From assembly GCF_003325475.1 (NCBI RefSeq), contig NZ_CP029495.1, positions 4,526,001-4,590,000 of the forward strand: 64,000 nucleotides of DNA. Reading direction: 5' to 3'. This stretch comes from Chromobacterium phragmitis (GTDB lineage Bacteria > Pseudomonadota > Gammaproteobacteria > Burkholderiales > Chromobacteriaceae). The notes beneath the pieces were generated by a model. That model was given only the letters and a program-made list of their open reading frames with translations. It was not told the origin of the DNA and made no database searches. Within the stretch, counting starts at the first letter, position 1, and each line of letters starts with the position of its first letter. Positions 39,843 to 48,821 of the stretch are shown piece by piece. Both the position numbers and the translations under genes were made by a program.

Positions 39843-40264
39843 GGCGTTTGGCTCATGTCGTGATGTTCGATCTCGCAGCCCTGCTCGCGGTAGGCGCGAA
39901 AGCGCTCGCGAGCGGTGGACAGCGACTCGGGGTCGCGCCCCACTATTTCCAGAATGCGCTCAAACCTGCCGATTTCATAGGGCAAATGCGGCCCCAGGTT
40001 CAACAGGACGGGATGGGACAAGCCGTCCGGCAGGCTTGCGGCAAGCCATACCGGGGTCTCAGCCGCCTCCGGCGCCCCGAGCCGGCAATGCGGCACGAAG
40101 CGGGTATCGCCGAAACTCCACAAGCGGTTGCTGAACACCTCCACGCTGCGCTCGCTCTCCAGCCAGATCAGCAACCGTTCCTTCTTGCGCTGCACCGTGT
40201 CCGCCAACCGGCAGGCAAAGGCCTGCGGGTCGGAGACATTGGTATAAAAATCAATCTTGGTCAT
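39839..40264 (-). CDS. holC: DNA polymerase III chi subunit
   Basis: This 141-residue protein has the chi pattern: Ile-Asp-Phe-Tyr-Thr-Asn, Leu-Leu-Ile-Trp-Leu-Glu-Ser-Glu, Leu-Trp-Ser-Phe-Gly-Asp-Thr-Arg-Phe-Val-Pro-His, then Pro-Val-Leu-Leu-Asn-Leu. Chi links the clamp loader to single-stranded DNA binding protein. It overlaps pepA by 14 bases, and pepA-holC is a conserved pair in proteobacteria. Confidence 0.93.
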   Translation of the reverse strand: MTKIDFYTNVSDPQAFACRLADTVQRKKERLLIWLESERSVEVFSNRLWSFGDTRFVPHCRLGAPEAAETPVWLAASLPDGLSHPVLLNLGPHLPYEIGRFERILEIVGRDPESLSTARERFRAYREQGCEIEHHDMSQTP

Positions 40265-41816
40265 CTTCCGCCACTTCGGGCGCTTCGCGGCGCGGGCGGC
40301 CGCGGCGAACCACGTTGCCCAGCGCGATGTCGGCGCGGTCTTGCAAGAACTGAACCAGGAGCGGCACGGGACGCGCGGTGGCGCCCTTGTCCTTGCCGCC
40401 CTTCCAGGCAGTGCCGGCGATGTCCAGGTGAGCCCAATCGTATGCCTTGGCGAAACGCGACAGGAAGCAGGCCGCGGTGACGCTGCCGCCCGGGCGGCCG
40501 CCGATATTGGCCATATCGGCGAACGGACTCTTCAACTGCTCCTGATATTCATCCCACAGCGGCATGTGCCAAGCGCGGTCGGCGACTTCCTCGCCGGCGG
40601 CCAGCAGCTCGCGCGCCAGGCTGTCCTGATTGCTGTATAGGGCCGTGGCGATGTGGCCCAGCGCGATCACGCAGGCGCCGGTCAGCGTGGCTACGTCGAT
40701 CACGGTGGCCGGGCCGAAACGCTCGGCGTAGGTCAGCGCGTCGCACAGGATCAGCCGGCCTTCGGCGTCGGTATTGAGAACTTCAATGGTCTGGCCGGAC
40801 ATCGAGGTGACGATGTCGCCCGGCTTCACCGCGTTGCCGGCCGGCATGTTCTCGCAGGTGGGAACGATGGCGATGATGTTGAGCGGCAGATTCATTTCCA
40901 CCGCGGCGCGGAAGGCGCCCAGCACCGTGGCGGCGCCGCACATGTCGTACTTCATCTCGTCCATGCCTTCGCCCGGCTTCAGCGAGATGCCGCCGGAATC
41001 GAAAGTGATGCCCTTGCCCACCAACACGATGGGCCTGTCTTCCTTGTTTTTGGCGCCGCTGTGCTTCAGCACGATCAAGCGCGCCTCTTCCACGCTGCCC
41101 TTGGCGACGGACAGGAAAGAATGCATGCCCAATTCAGCGATCTCCGCCGGCCCCAGCAGCTCAGCCTCCGAACCGAAAGCCTCGGCCACCTTGCGCGCTT
41201 CCTCTGCCAGATAGCTCGGCGTGCAGACATTGCCCGGCAGATTGCCCAGATCCTTGGCCAGCCGCATGCCGTTGCCGATGGCCGTGCCTCGCTGCAGGCC
41301 CTTTTCGCCGTCGGCCAAATCGCTGCGGCGCGGCACGGCCAGCGTCAGCTTGCGCGGCTCTCGCACCGATTCGTCCTGCTTGCTCTTGAAGCGGTCGAAG
41401 CGATACAGCGCGTCCAGCGTCACCACGGCGGCTTGCTCCACCATCCACTCGACATCGTGCTTTTTGACGGTCAATTCGGACAGGTAGCTGACGGCCTCCG
41501 ACGCCGAGGTCTGCGTCAGCGCCCTGACCGATGCGCGCACGGCTTCGCGATATTCCTTGGCGCGGAAATCCCTTTCCTTGCCCAGGCCAACCAGCATCAC
41601 CCTGTCGCACAGGGTATGCGGCACCGAATGCAGCACCAGCGTGCTGCCCAGCTTTCCCTCCATGTCGCCGTGGCGGATCACGTCGCTGATGAAGCCGTTG
41701 GAAATGCGATCGAGCAAATCGGCGGCAAAAGTCAGCTTGCGCGATTCATACACGCCGACTATCACGCAGGCGACGCGCTGCTTCTCCGGGCTCCCGCTTT
41801 TTATGTTAAATTCCAT
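40251..41816 (-). CDS. pepA: Leucyl aminopeptidase PepA (family M17)
   Basis: This 521-residue cytosolic enzyme removes N-terminal residues using two metal ions. Asn-Thr-Asp-Ala-Glu-Gly-Arg-Leu and Gly-Lys-Gly-Ile-Thr-Phe-Asp-Ser-Gly-Gly-Ile-Ser-Leu-Lys-Pro are the M17 metal and substrate motifs. It is full length. It is the first gene of a minus-strand operon with holC and the acidic protein gene and is divergent from lptF across 194 bases. Confidence 0.96.
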   Translation of the reverse strand: MEFNIKSGSPEKQRVACVIVGVYESRKLTFAADLLDRISNGFISDVIRHGDMEGKLGSTLVLHSVPHTLCDRVMLVGLGKERDFRAKEYREAVRASVRALTQTSASEAVSYLSELTVKKHDVEWMVEQAAVVTLDALYRFDRFKSKQDESVREPRKLTLAVPRRSDLADGEKGLQRGTAIGNGMRLAKDLGNLPGNVCTPSYLAEEARKVAEAFGSEAELLGPAEIAELGMHSFLSVAKGSVEEARLIVLKHSGAKNKEDRPIVLVGKGITFDSGGISLKPGEGMDEMKYDMCGAATVLGAFRAAVEMNLPLNIIAIVPTCENMPAGNAVKPGDIVTSMSGQTIEVLNTDAEGRLILCDALTYAERFGPATVIDVATLTGACVIALGHIATALYSNQDSLARELLAAGEEVADRAWHMPLWDEYQEQLKSPFADMANIGGRPGGSVTAACFLSRFAKAYDWAHLDIAGTAWKGGKDKGATARPVPLLVQFLQDRADIALGNVVRRGRPRREAPEVAEDDQD

Positions 41817-42010
41817 AGGTACTCCGCTGTAGAACGAGTGTCGTCGCTCACCTCATGACGGCCGTCTAAGCTAGGGTCAGACGGACGGCTACGCCGCCGG
41901 TGAACGCAGGATTGTTGTATTGGTCCAAATTTGCCGGAATTGGCGCTTCAGAATTGTCTCATCGAATTATCACAATGCTTTTCACAAAAAGTCAAAAAGG
42001 CACTGAATAA

Positions 42011-43117
42011 ATGGTTTTTCAAAAAAGCCTGACACGGGAATTGACTTTAACCGCGCTGGGCGTATTCATCGTGCTCCTCGCCATCATCGTTTCCACCCAG
42101 GCCATCAATCTGCTGGGGCGGGCGGCCGAGGGCCAGATCGCCAACGAGGCGGTAGCCGCGCTGATCGGTTTCTGGACATTGGGATTTTTCCCGGTGCTGA
42201 TGATCCTGACCGTGTTCGTCAGCGTGCTGGTAGTGTTCACCCGCGCCTGGCGCGATCATGAAATGGTGGTCTGGCTGTCTTCCGGCCTGTCGCTGCGCGA
42301 CTGGATCTGGCCGATCATGCGCTTTACCCTGCCGCTGGCCGTGCTGGTGGCGGGCGTCACCTTGTTCGTCGGCCCCTGGGCGGACCAGCGCAGCCAGGAC
42401 TACGCGGAAATCATCAAGCGCCGCGAAGAGATCTCGGCGATTTCGCCCGGCGTGTTCAAAGAATCGGCATCGTCGAGCAAAGTGTATTTCATTGAAAATT
42501 ATTCGGGTTTGCACAGCGCCGCCACCAATATTTTCATGCAGGACATGACTGAAGGAAAAGTCAGCACCATTTTCGCCAAGCGCGGTTATATCTCGATCAA
42601 ACCCGACGGAGAGCGCGTGCTGGTATTGGAAGACGGCAAGCGTTATGTCGGCGAACCTGGCCAGGCGGATTACCAAATAGGCGAATTCAAGCGTTATACC
42701 GCGAGCCTGGGCGACAGCCAGGTGGCGACCGGTCCCGCCAGCAACCGGCAATCCATCCCCACCCGCGCGTTGATAGCAGGCAGCGGCAACCCGGAATATC
42801 GCGCGGAGCTGGCCTGGCGGCTATCCATGCCATTCAGCTGCATTTTCCTGGCGCTTCTGGCGCTGCCGCTGTCTTATTACAATCCGCGCAGCGGCCACAC
42901 CTACAACCTGCTGTTCGCGCTGCTGGCCTTTTTCCTCTACCAGAACGGCCTGACCCTGACCCGCAACTGGGTGGGCCAGGACAAGGTGGGCGTCTGGGCC
43001 GTGGCCCTGGTGCATGCGCTGATGCTTGCGGCCGCGCTGCTGCTGCTCAAACACCGCGACCGGCCGCAAGCGCCGTTCTCCCAATCCATGCGCCTGATGT
43101 TCAGCAAAAAACGCTAA
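42011..43117 (+). CDS. lptF: Lipopolysaccharide export permease LptF
   Basis: This 368-residue inner-membrane protein has three N-terminal spans, a periplasmic beta-jellyroll (about 130-265) and three C-terminal spans, as in the YjgP/YjgQ family. With LptG and the LptB ATPase it lifts LPS out of the inner membrane. The stop is ten bases before lptG. A start at 42011 follows an AT-rich region with GGCACTGAATAA before the ATG, so the ribosome binding site is weak. Confidence 0.95.
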   Translation: MVFQKSLTRELTLTALGVFIVLLAIIVSTQAINLLGRAAEGQIANEAVAALIGFWTLGFFPVLMILTVFVSVLVVFTRAWRDHEMVVWLSSGLSLRDWIWPIMRFTLPLAVLVAGVTLFVGPWADQRSQDYAEIIKRREEISAISPGVFKESASSSKVYFIENYSGLHSAATNIFMQDMTEGKVSTIFAKRGYISIKPDGERVLVLEDGKRYVGEPGQADYQIGEFKRYTASLGDSQVATGPASNRQSIPTRALIAGSGNPEYRAELAWRLSMPFSCIFLALLALPLSYYNPRSGHTYNLLFALLAFFLYQNGLTLTRNWVGQDKVGVWAVALVHALMLAAALLLLKHRDRPQAPFSQSMRLMFSKKR

Positions 43118-43127
43118 GCCTGCTTCG

Positions 43128-44204
43128 ATGAAACTCATACACCGCTATATCGTCAGCACGCTGACCCAGTCCACGCTGTTCACCCTGCTGGCGCTGCTGG
43201 GCCTGTACGGCTTTTTCGACCTGCTGGGCGAAGTGCCGTCGCTGGGCACCGGCAGCTACACCGCAGGCGTGATGGCCACCTACGTGGCGCTGCTGATCCC
43301 AGGCCACGCCTATGAGCTGATGCCGTTGGCCGTGCTGATAGGCGGCATGGTGGCGATGACTCAGCTGGCCAGCTCCAGCGAATACACGGTGATCCGCACC
43401 TCCGGCGTCACGCTGCGCCAGATCGCCGCCACCTTGCTCAAATTCGGCCTTGGCTTCGCGGTGGTCACCATCCTGCTGGGCGAGTTCGCCGCGCCATGGG
43501 CGATGCAGGAAGCCGAACGCACCAAACTGACTGCCACCCACTCCATCGTCGCCAAGGAGTTCCGCTCCGGCACTTGGGTAAAGGACAACCAGAACTTCAT
43601 CAATGTGCACGAAATGCTGCCGGACAATACCCTGCTCGGCATTCGCATCTACACTTACGATCAGGATTTCAAGTTGGTGCGCATCCGCATGGCGGAGCGC
43701 GGCACGTTCTCCAAACAAAACCGCAGCTGGAAGCTGGAAAACGTCAAGGAAACCGTGCTGGCCGGCGACCATGCCGCCAGCGCCGCTTACCCGACGCTGC
43801 AATGGAAGTCCATCGTCGAGCCGGAAATCCTGTCCGTGCTGCTGGTGGTGCCGGAACAAATGTCGGCGCACAACCTGCTCACCTACATCGAACACCTGAA
43901 GAAAAACAAACAACAGACCCAGCGCTATGAAATCGCGCTGTGGAGCAAGCTGTTCTATCCGCTGGCCTGCATCTCGATGGCGCTGGTGGCGCTGGCGTTC
44001 ACTCCGCAGCAGCGGCGCCACGGACAGCTGGGCATCAAGCTGTTCGCCGGCATCTGCCTGGGCGTCAGCTTCCACTTCGTGAATCGTCTGTTCGGCCACC
44101 TGGGCCTGTTGTACGACTGGAACGCCATCCTGTCGGCCACGCTGCCCACGCTGATCTTCCTGCTGGGCGGCATCGCCATCATCGCGAAACAGGAGAGGCG
44201 CTGA
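43128..44204 (+). CDS. lptG: Lipopolysaccharide export permease LptG
   Basis: This 358-residue partner of LptF has the same six-span plus periplasmic domain layout, including Gly-Ser-Tyr-Thr in the first loop and Pro-Leu-Ala-Val-Leu-Ile-Gly-Gly in the second span. The lptF-lptG order is conserved in gamma- and betaproteobacteria. Its stop lies immediately before the glnD start (one base between), so the three genes are probably one transcript. Confidence 0.95.
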   Translation: MKLIHRYIVSTLTQSTLFTLLALLGLYGFFDLLGEVPSLGTGSYTAGVMATYVALLIPGHAYELMPLAVLIGGMVAMTQLASSSEYTVIRTSGVTLRQIAATLLKFGLGFAVVTILLGEFAAPWAMQEAERTKLTATHSIVAKEFRSGTWVKDNQNFINVHEMLPDNTLLGIRIYTYDQDFKLVRIRMAERGTFSKQNRSWKLENVKETVLAGDHAASAAYPTLQWKSIVEPEILSVLLVVPEQMSAHNLLTYIEHLKKNKQQTQRYEIALWSKLFYPLACISMALVALAFTPQQRRHGQLGIKLFAGICLGVSFHFVNRLFGHLGLLYDWNAILSATLPTLIFLLGGIAIIAKQERR

Positions 44205-44205
44205 C

Positions 44206-46776
44206 ATGACGCTTGCGGCCACTTCCCTGCAACACTGGCGCCAGGCGCTGGCCGACAAGCGACAACAACTGGCCGACGCCTACCATGCCAATCGCGATGC
44301 GCCGGCCTTCCTTCGCCGCTACAGCCAGGCGGTGGACGAAACGCTGGCCGCGCTGTGGCGCGAGCAAGGCCTGAACGAAGCGGCCGCGCTCGCCGCCGTG
44401 GGCGGCTACGGTCGCGGCCAGCTCTTTCCCAGTTCTGATGTCGACATTCTGATCCTGCTGCCCGACCCCACCCCTGCGGAAATCAAGGACAAGGTCAGCC
44501 ACTTCATCGGCCTGATGTGGGACATCGGGCTGGAGATCGGCCACAGCGTGCGCACGCTGGACGAATGCCTGCGCGAGGCGGCCGGCGACATCACGATAGA
44601 AACCAATTTGCTGGAAAACCGGTTGGTGGCTGGTCCCGCCATACCCTGGCGCGAGATGATGGCCAAGCTGGAAGCGCAACGCGACCCTCTGGCCTTTTTC
44701 GAGGGCAAGACGCGGGAGCAGCAACAGCGCCACACTCGCCATTTCGGCGTCAGCAACAATCTGGAGCCCAACCTGAAGGAAAGCCCAGGCGGCCTGCGCG
44801 ATCTGCACACGATATTGTGGATCAGCAAGGCCGCCGGCCTGGGCGACAATTGGGACTCGCTAGTCCGCCGCGGCATCCTGACCTTGGCCGAGGCCCGGCT
44901 GATCAAACACAGCGAGGAAGAGTTGCAGAAGCTGCGCATCGATCTGCACCTGCTGGCCCGCCGCCGCGAAGACCGCCTGATCTTCGACCTGCAGCAACAG
45001 GTGGCGCAGGCCTGGGGCCTGGCCGACACGCCGGCCAAGCGCGCCAGCGAGCAGCTTATGCAACTCTACTTCCGCGCCGCCAAGACGGTGAACCAGCTCA
45101 ACGGCATCCTGCTGCCCAATTTGCGCGGCCGCATCTATTGCCAGGTGCCGCGCGTCACCCAGCACATCAACGAATACTTCCATGCGGTCAACGGCATGCT
45201 GGGCATCCGCGAGGTCCACGTCTTCGACAAGCACCCGCATGCGATGCTGGAAGCCTTCCTCACCCTGCAGCGCCATCCGGAGCTGTCCGGCTTCGCGCCG
45301 CGGATGTTGCGCGCGTTGTGGCACGGCCGCAGCCAGATCAACGACGATTTTCGCCGCGATCCGCGCAACCGCGCCACCTTCATGCAGATATTCCGCGAGC
45401 CGGCCGGCCTGACCCGCACGCTCAGGCGCATGAACCTGTACGGCATCCTGGGCCAGTACCTGCCCAACTTCGGCCAGATCGTCGGCCAGATGCAGCATGA
45501 CCTGTTCCACGTGTACACCGTGGACGAGCACATCCTGATGGTGGTGCGCAATCTGCGCCGCTTCGCCATCAGCGCCTACAACCACGAATATCCGTTCCTG
45601 TCGCGGCTGATCAATGATTTCGAACGGCCGGAGGCATTGTACCTGGCCGGCCTGTTCCACGACATCGCCAAGGGCCGCGGCGGCGACCACTCCCAGCTAG
45701 GCATCGCCGACGCCGAAGCCTTCTGCCGCGATCACGGCCTGAGCGACGAGGACACCCAGCTGGTGGGCTGGCTGGTGGGCCAGCACCTGACCATGTCCAG
45801 CATCGCGCAAAAGCAGGACATCTACGACCCGGAAACCGTGCAGCGCTTCGCCGAGCTGGCGCAAACCCCGCGCCGGCTGGCCGCGCTTTACCTGCTGACC
45901 GTGGCCGACATCCGCGGCACCAGCCCCAAGGTATGGAACACCTGGAAAGCCAAGCTGCTGGAAGATCTGTACCACGCCACGCTGCGCGTGCTGTCTCGCG
46001 GCGGCGAAATCGACCTCGCCTCCGAGCTGGAGGCGCGCAAGAACCAGGCGCGCGCCCAACTGCGGCTGCACGCGATACCGGACGGCGCCGAGGCCGGGCT
46101 GTGGGCGCAGCTCGACACCGTCTACTTCCTGCGCCACGAAGCCAAGGAAATCGCCTGGCACGCCCGCGTGCTCAATCGCCAGCTGGCGCCGGACGCGCCG
46201 CAGGTGCGCGCGCGGCTGGCCGACGACCACGAAGGCCTGCAAGTGCTGATCTATTCGCCGGACAAGCCGGAGCTGTTCGCCCGCGCCTGCGCCTTTTTCG
46301 GACGCACCAACTACAGCATCGCCGACGCCAAGGTCTACACCACCCGCCACGGCTACGCGCTGGACACTTTCCATGTCTTCGTCCCCGAGCATCACGATGG
46401 CGACTACCGCGACATGATCAACTTCATCGAATTCGAGCTGGCCGCGGCCCTGGCCGCCGACAAACCCTTGCAGCTGCCGCCGCAAGGCCGGATCAGCCGC
46501 CACCTCAAGCACTTCCCCATCACGCCGCAGGTCTCCATCCGTCCAGACGACAAGGACAACTATTTCATCCTGTCCATCGTCGCCGGCGATCGCCCCGGCC
46601 TCCTGGCGCGCATCGCCAAGGTGTTGGCCGATTACCGGCTCAGCGTGCAATCGGCCAAGATCATGACGCTGGGCGGCCGCGCCGAGGACTCCTTCCTGAT
46701 TTCGGGCGGCGCGCTGAAGGACGACAAGACCACGCTCTCGCTGGAGGCCGCGCTGATCGCCGCGCTAAGGGTATAA
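44206..46776 (+). CDS. glnD: Bifunctional uridylyltransferase/uridylyl-removing enzyme of PII
   Basis: This 856-residue nitrogen sensor has an N-terminal nucleotidyltransferase domain with Gly-Gly-Tyr-Gly-Arg-Gly-Gln-Leu-Phe-Pro and Ser-Asp-Val-Asp near 66-82, a central HD domain (Leu-Phe-His-Asp-Ile-Ala-Lys-Gly-Arg-Gly-Gly-Asp-His) near 484 and two ACT domains from about 680 onward that sense glutamine. It adds UMP to PII proteins when nitrogen is short and removes it when glutamine is high. It is intact. Confidence 0.96.
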   Translation: MTLAATSLQHWRQALADKRQQLADAYHANRDAPAFLRRYSQAVDETLAALWREQGLNEAAALAAVGGYGRGQLFPSSDVDILILLPDPTPAEIKDKVSHFIGLMWDIGLEIGHSVRTLDECLREAAGDITIETNLLENRLVAGPAIPWREMMAKLEAQRDPLAFFEGKTREQQQRHTRHFGVSNNLEPNLKESPGGLRDLHTILWISKAAGLGDNWDSLVRRGILTLAEARLIKHSEEELQKLRIDLHLLARRREDRLIFDLQQQVAQAWGLADTPAKRASEQLMQLYFRAAKTVNQLNGILLPNLRGRIYCQVPRVTQHINEYFHAVNGMLGIREVHVFDKHPHAMLEAFLTLQRHPELSGFAPRMLRALWHGRSQINDDFRRDPRNRATFMQIFREPAGLTRTLRRMNLYGILGQYLPNFGQIVGQMQHDLFHVYTVDEHILMVVRNLRRFAISAYNHEYPFLSRLINDFERPEALYLAGLFHDIAKGRGGDHSQLGIADAEAFCRDHGLSDEDTQLVGWLVGQHLTMSSIAQKQDIYDPETVQRFAELAQTPRRLAALYLLTVADIRGTSPKVWNTWKAKLLEDLYHATLRVLSRGGEIDLASELEARKNQARAQLRLHAIPDGAEAGLWAQLDTVYFLRHEAKEIAWHARVLNRQLAPDAPQVRARLADDHEGLQVLIYSPDKPELFARACAFFGRTNYSIADAKVYTTRHGYALDTFHVFVPEHHDGDYRDMINFIEFELAAALAADKPLQLPPQGRISRHLKHFPITPQVSIRPDDKDNYFILSIVAGDRPGLLARIAKVLADYRLSVQSAKIMTLGGRAEDSFLISGGALKDDKTTLSLEAALIAALRV

Positions 46777-46829
46777 ATTATCGTTGGAACATTTCATGTC
46801 AAACGATAATATTGCATTGCACAATGCAA
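46777..46829. repeat. Two consecutive inverted repeats between glnD and the acetyltransferase
   Basis: ATTATCGTT at 46777-46785 and AACGATAAT at 46802-46810 are 9-base arms around a 16-base spacer. They are followed at once by the palindrome TTGCATTG-CA-CAATGCAA (46812-46829), which ends just before the GGAG ribosome binding site of the next gene. Either could be an operator; neither has a U run like a terminator. Confidence 0.6.
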
Positions 46830-46839
46830 GGAGCATGAC

Positions 46840-47405
46840 ATGAGCGATATCCTGCGCGACATCCCCGACCAGATCGAAAGCGAACGCCTGACACTCCGCA
46901 GCCCGATGCCGGGAGACGCCCCATCGTCTACGCCGCCGTCAGCGCCTCGCTGGCGCAGCTGCGCGCCTTCCCCGCCTCCATGCCGTGGGCGCTGGAGGAG
47001 CCATCGATCGAGACCTCCGAATCCTTTTGCCGCCAGAGCCGCGTCGACTACCTGGCCCGCAAAGGGCTTCCCATGCTGCTGTTCTTGAAGGACGGCGGCC
47101 ATTTCGTCGGCGCCTGCGGCCTGCACCAGCTCTCGTGGCGGCACCGGCAGGCGCACATCGGCTACTGGGCCCATCGCGACTGGCAGGGACGGGGCCTGAT
47201 CGGCGAGGCCGCGCGCGCGGTATGCGATTTCGCCCGCCAAGAACTCGGCTTGCGCCGCATCGCCTGCCTGGCCGACGCGCAAAACCTGGCCAGCCGCCGG
47301 GTGGCCGAACGCGCCGGCTTCGCGCTGGAAGGCATCATGCGCAATGAGCGCATCGCGCCGGACGGCTTCCCGCGCGATACCGCGCTATACGCCCTGATCA
47401 ACTAA
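46840..47405 (+). pseudogene. GNAT-family N-acetyltransferase with a frameshift (RimJ/RimL-like)
   Basis: The first 27 codons (Glu-Arg-Leu-Thr-Leu-Arg-Ser-Pro-Met-Pro-Gly-Asp-Ala) are the start of a RimJ/RimL-type acetyltransferase. The frame is lost in the C run at 46919-46922; one more C would restore Pro-Ile-Val-Tyr-Ala-Ala-Val and join the rest. The rest contains Gly-Tyr-Trp ... Trp-Gln-Gly-Arg-Gly-Leu-Ile-Gly-Glu-Ala (acetyl-CoA loop) and Asn-Leu-Ala-Ser-Arg-Arg-Val-Ala-Glu-Arg-Ala-Gly-Phe. It is a recent pseudogene, phase variation in a short C tract, or a sequencing error; the intact remainder favours a recent event. Confidence 0.8.
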
Positions 47406-47421
47406 ATCGCAGGATCCGACG

Positions 47422-48183
47422 ATGAAATCTCATCAACTCAGCCAACCCGCCGCCCACCTGCGCTATCACGACATTCCCGGCCACGGCGCGCCGCTGATCA
47501 TGCTGCATGGCCTGGGCTGCGCCTCCTCATTCGACTATCCGCGCCTGCTGTCCGAACCCGGCCTGGCCGGCCGGCGCGCCTTGCTCGTCGACCTGCTGGG
47601 CTTCGGCTTCAGCGATAAGCCCGATGATTTCAACTACGCGCCGGATGCCCAGGCGCGAACGCTGGCGGAGTGGATCGCGCGGCTGGAGCTGCGCGAATTC
47701 GACCTGTTCGGCCACAGCATGGGCGGCAGCATCGCCATCGAGCTCGCGACGCTGCTTCCGGAGCAGGTCCGGCGCCTGGTATTGGCCGAACCCAATCTGG
47801 ACAGCGGCGGCGGCGTTTACAGCCGCGCGCTGGCCGTCCAGGATGAGCGGGATTATATCGTCTGCGGGCACGCCGACATCGTCGCCGCCTTCCGCGGCCA
47901 CAATCCAGCCTGGGCTGGCAGCATGGCCGTCGCCTCGCCGCTCGCCGTGCACCGGGCCGCCAAAGGGCTGATCCAAGGCGGCGCCGTCAGCTGGCGCGAA
48001 CAACTGCTGGCGCTGGCCATGCCGCGCTGCGTGATTTTCGGCGAGCGCTCGCTGCCGGACCCGGACGCCGATGGCTTGCCCAAACACGCCATCGCCACCC
48101 GCATCGTCGCCGATGCAGGCCATTCGCTGGCGTGGGACAATCCGGCCGGACTGGCGGCGGCGATTGCGGCGTCGCTCGATTAG
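47422..48183 (+). CDS. Alpha/beta-fold hydrolase
   Basis: This 253-residue protein has the hydrolase fold: oxyanion segment His-Gly-Leu-Gly-Cys near 30, nucleophile elbow Gly-His-Ser-Met-Gly-Gly (Ser near residue 97), and a late catalytic His in Ala-Gly-His-Ser-Leu-Ala-Trp. An esterase or C-C hydrolase cannot be told apart from sequence. It follows the acetyltransferase pseudogene by 16 bases and may share its transcript. No signal peptide is seen. Confidence 0.85.
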   Translation: MKSHQLSQPAAHLRYHDIPGHGAPLIMLHGLGCASSFDYPRLLSEPGLAGRRALLVDLLGFGFSDKPDDFNYAPDAQARTLAEWIARLELREFDLFGHSMGGSIAIELATLLPEQVRRLVLAEPNLDSGGGVYSRALAVQDERDYIVCGHADIVAAFRGHNPAWAGSMAVASPLAVHRAAKGLIQGGAVSWREQLLALAMPRCVIFGERSLPDPDADGLPKHAIATRIVADAGHSLAWDNPAGLAAAIAASLD

Positions 48184-48234
48184 GAATGATTCTTTGACCA
48201 TTAACTGAGACGGCGCTATGCTGCGAGTCTGACA

Positions 48235-48248
48235 TTACGTTAACGTAA
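48235..48248. promoter_or_regulatory. Perfect palindrome TTACGTTAACGTAA before the MaoC-like gene
   Basis: This 14-base palindrome ends eight bases before the ATG at 48256. It resembles sites reported for LiuR-type MerR regulators of branched-chain acyl-CoA degradation in proteobacteria, which suits an acyl-CoA hydratase gene. The match is from memory of the consensus and needs a motif scan. Confidence 0.55.
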
Positions 48249-48255
48249 GTTAATC

Positions 48256-48771
48256 ATGCTCTACTTCGAAGACCTGCAGCCAGGCCAGCGTTTTCTCAGC
48301 GCCGGCTACACGCTGAGCGAAGAAGAAATCATCTCCTTCGCCCGCCAGTTCGACCCGCAGCCTTTCCACACCGATCCGGAAACGGCGCGGCAAACCTTCT
48401 TCAACGGACTGGCCGCCAGCGGCTGGCACACCAGCAGCCTGTCGATGAGACTGGTGGCGGAGTCCGAACTGGGGCGCGCGGCCAATGGCCTGATCGGCAT
48501 GCAGATCGACAAGATGCGCTGGCCGCAGCCGACACGCGCCGGCGACACGCTGCGAGTGGAAGTGGAAGTGCTGGAAAAGCGCCGTTCTGGCAGCCAGCCC
48601 GGATTCGGCGTAGTCAAGGTGAAATGGACCACCCGCAATCAGGACGATGCGATAGCGATGCAGCTGGAATGCGCGATCTGGCTGCAATGCCGCTCCTCGC
48701 TGCCAACCGAAACCCAACCCGCCGCCGCGGCTCGGCATGAACGCCGAGCCATTCAGACGCAAAACGGCTGA
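48256..48771 (+). CDS. MaoC-like (R)-hydratase/dehydratase
   Basis: This 171-residue protein has a hot-dog fold with Phe-Ala-Arg-Gln-Phe-Asp-Pro-Gln-Pro-Phe-His-Thr-Asp at about 30-42, which holds the catalytic Asp and His, and Ala-Ala-Ser-Gly-Trp-His-Thr near 56. Family members hydrate enoyl-CoA. The gene is alone and has an operator-like palindrome over its translation start, so repression by an acyl-CoA-responsive regulator is likely. The true substrate is not deducible. Confidence 0.87.
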   Translation: MLYFEDLQPGQRFLSAGYTLSEEEIISFARQFDPQPFHTDPETARQTFFNGLAASGWHTSSLSMRLVAESELGRAANGLIGMQIDKMRWPQPTRAGDTLRVEVEVLEKRRSGSQPGFGVVKVKWTTRNQDDAIAMQLECAIWLQCRSSLPTETQPAAAARHERRAIQTQNG

Positions 48772-48821
48772 GCCCGTCTTTTCGCCCGCGCCGCGCCATG
48801 CGGCGCACCGGCTCCGCGCGA

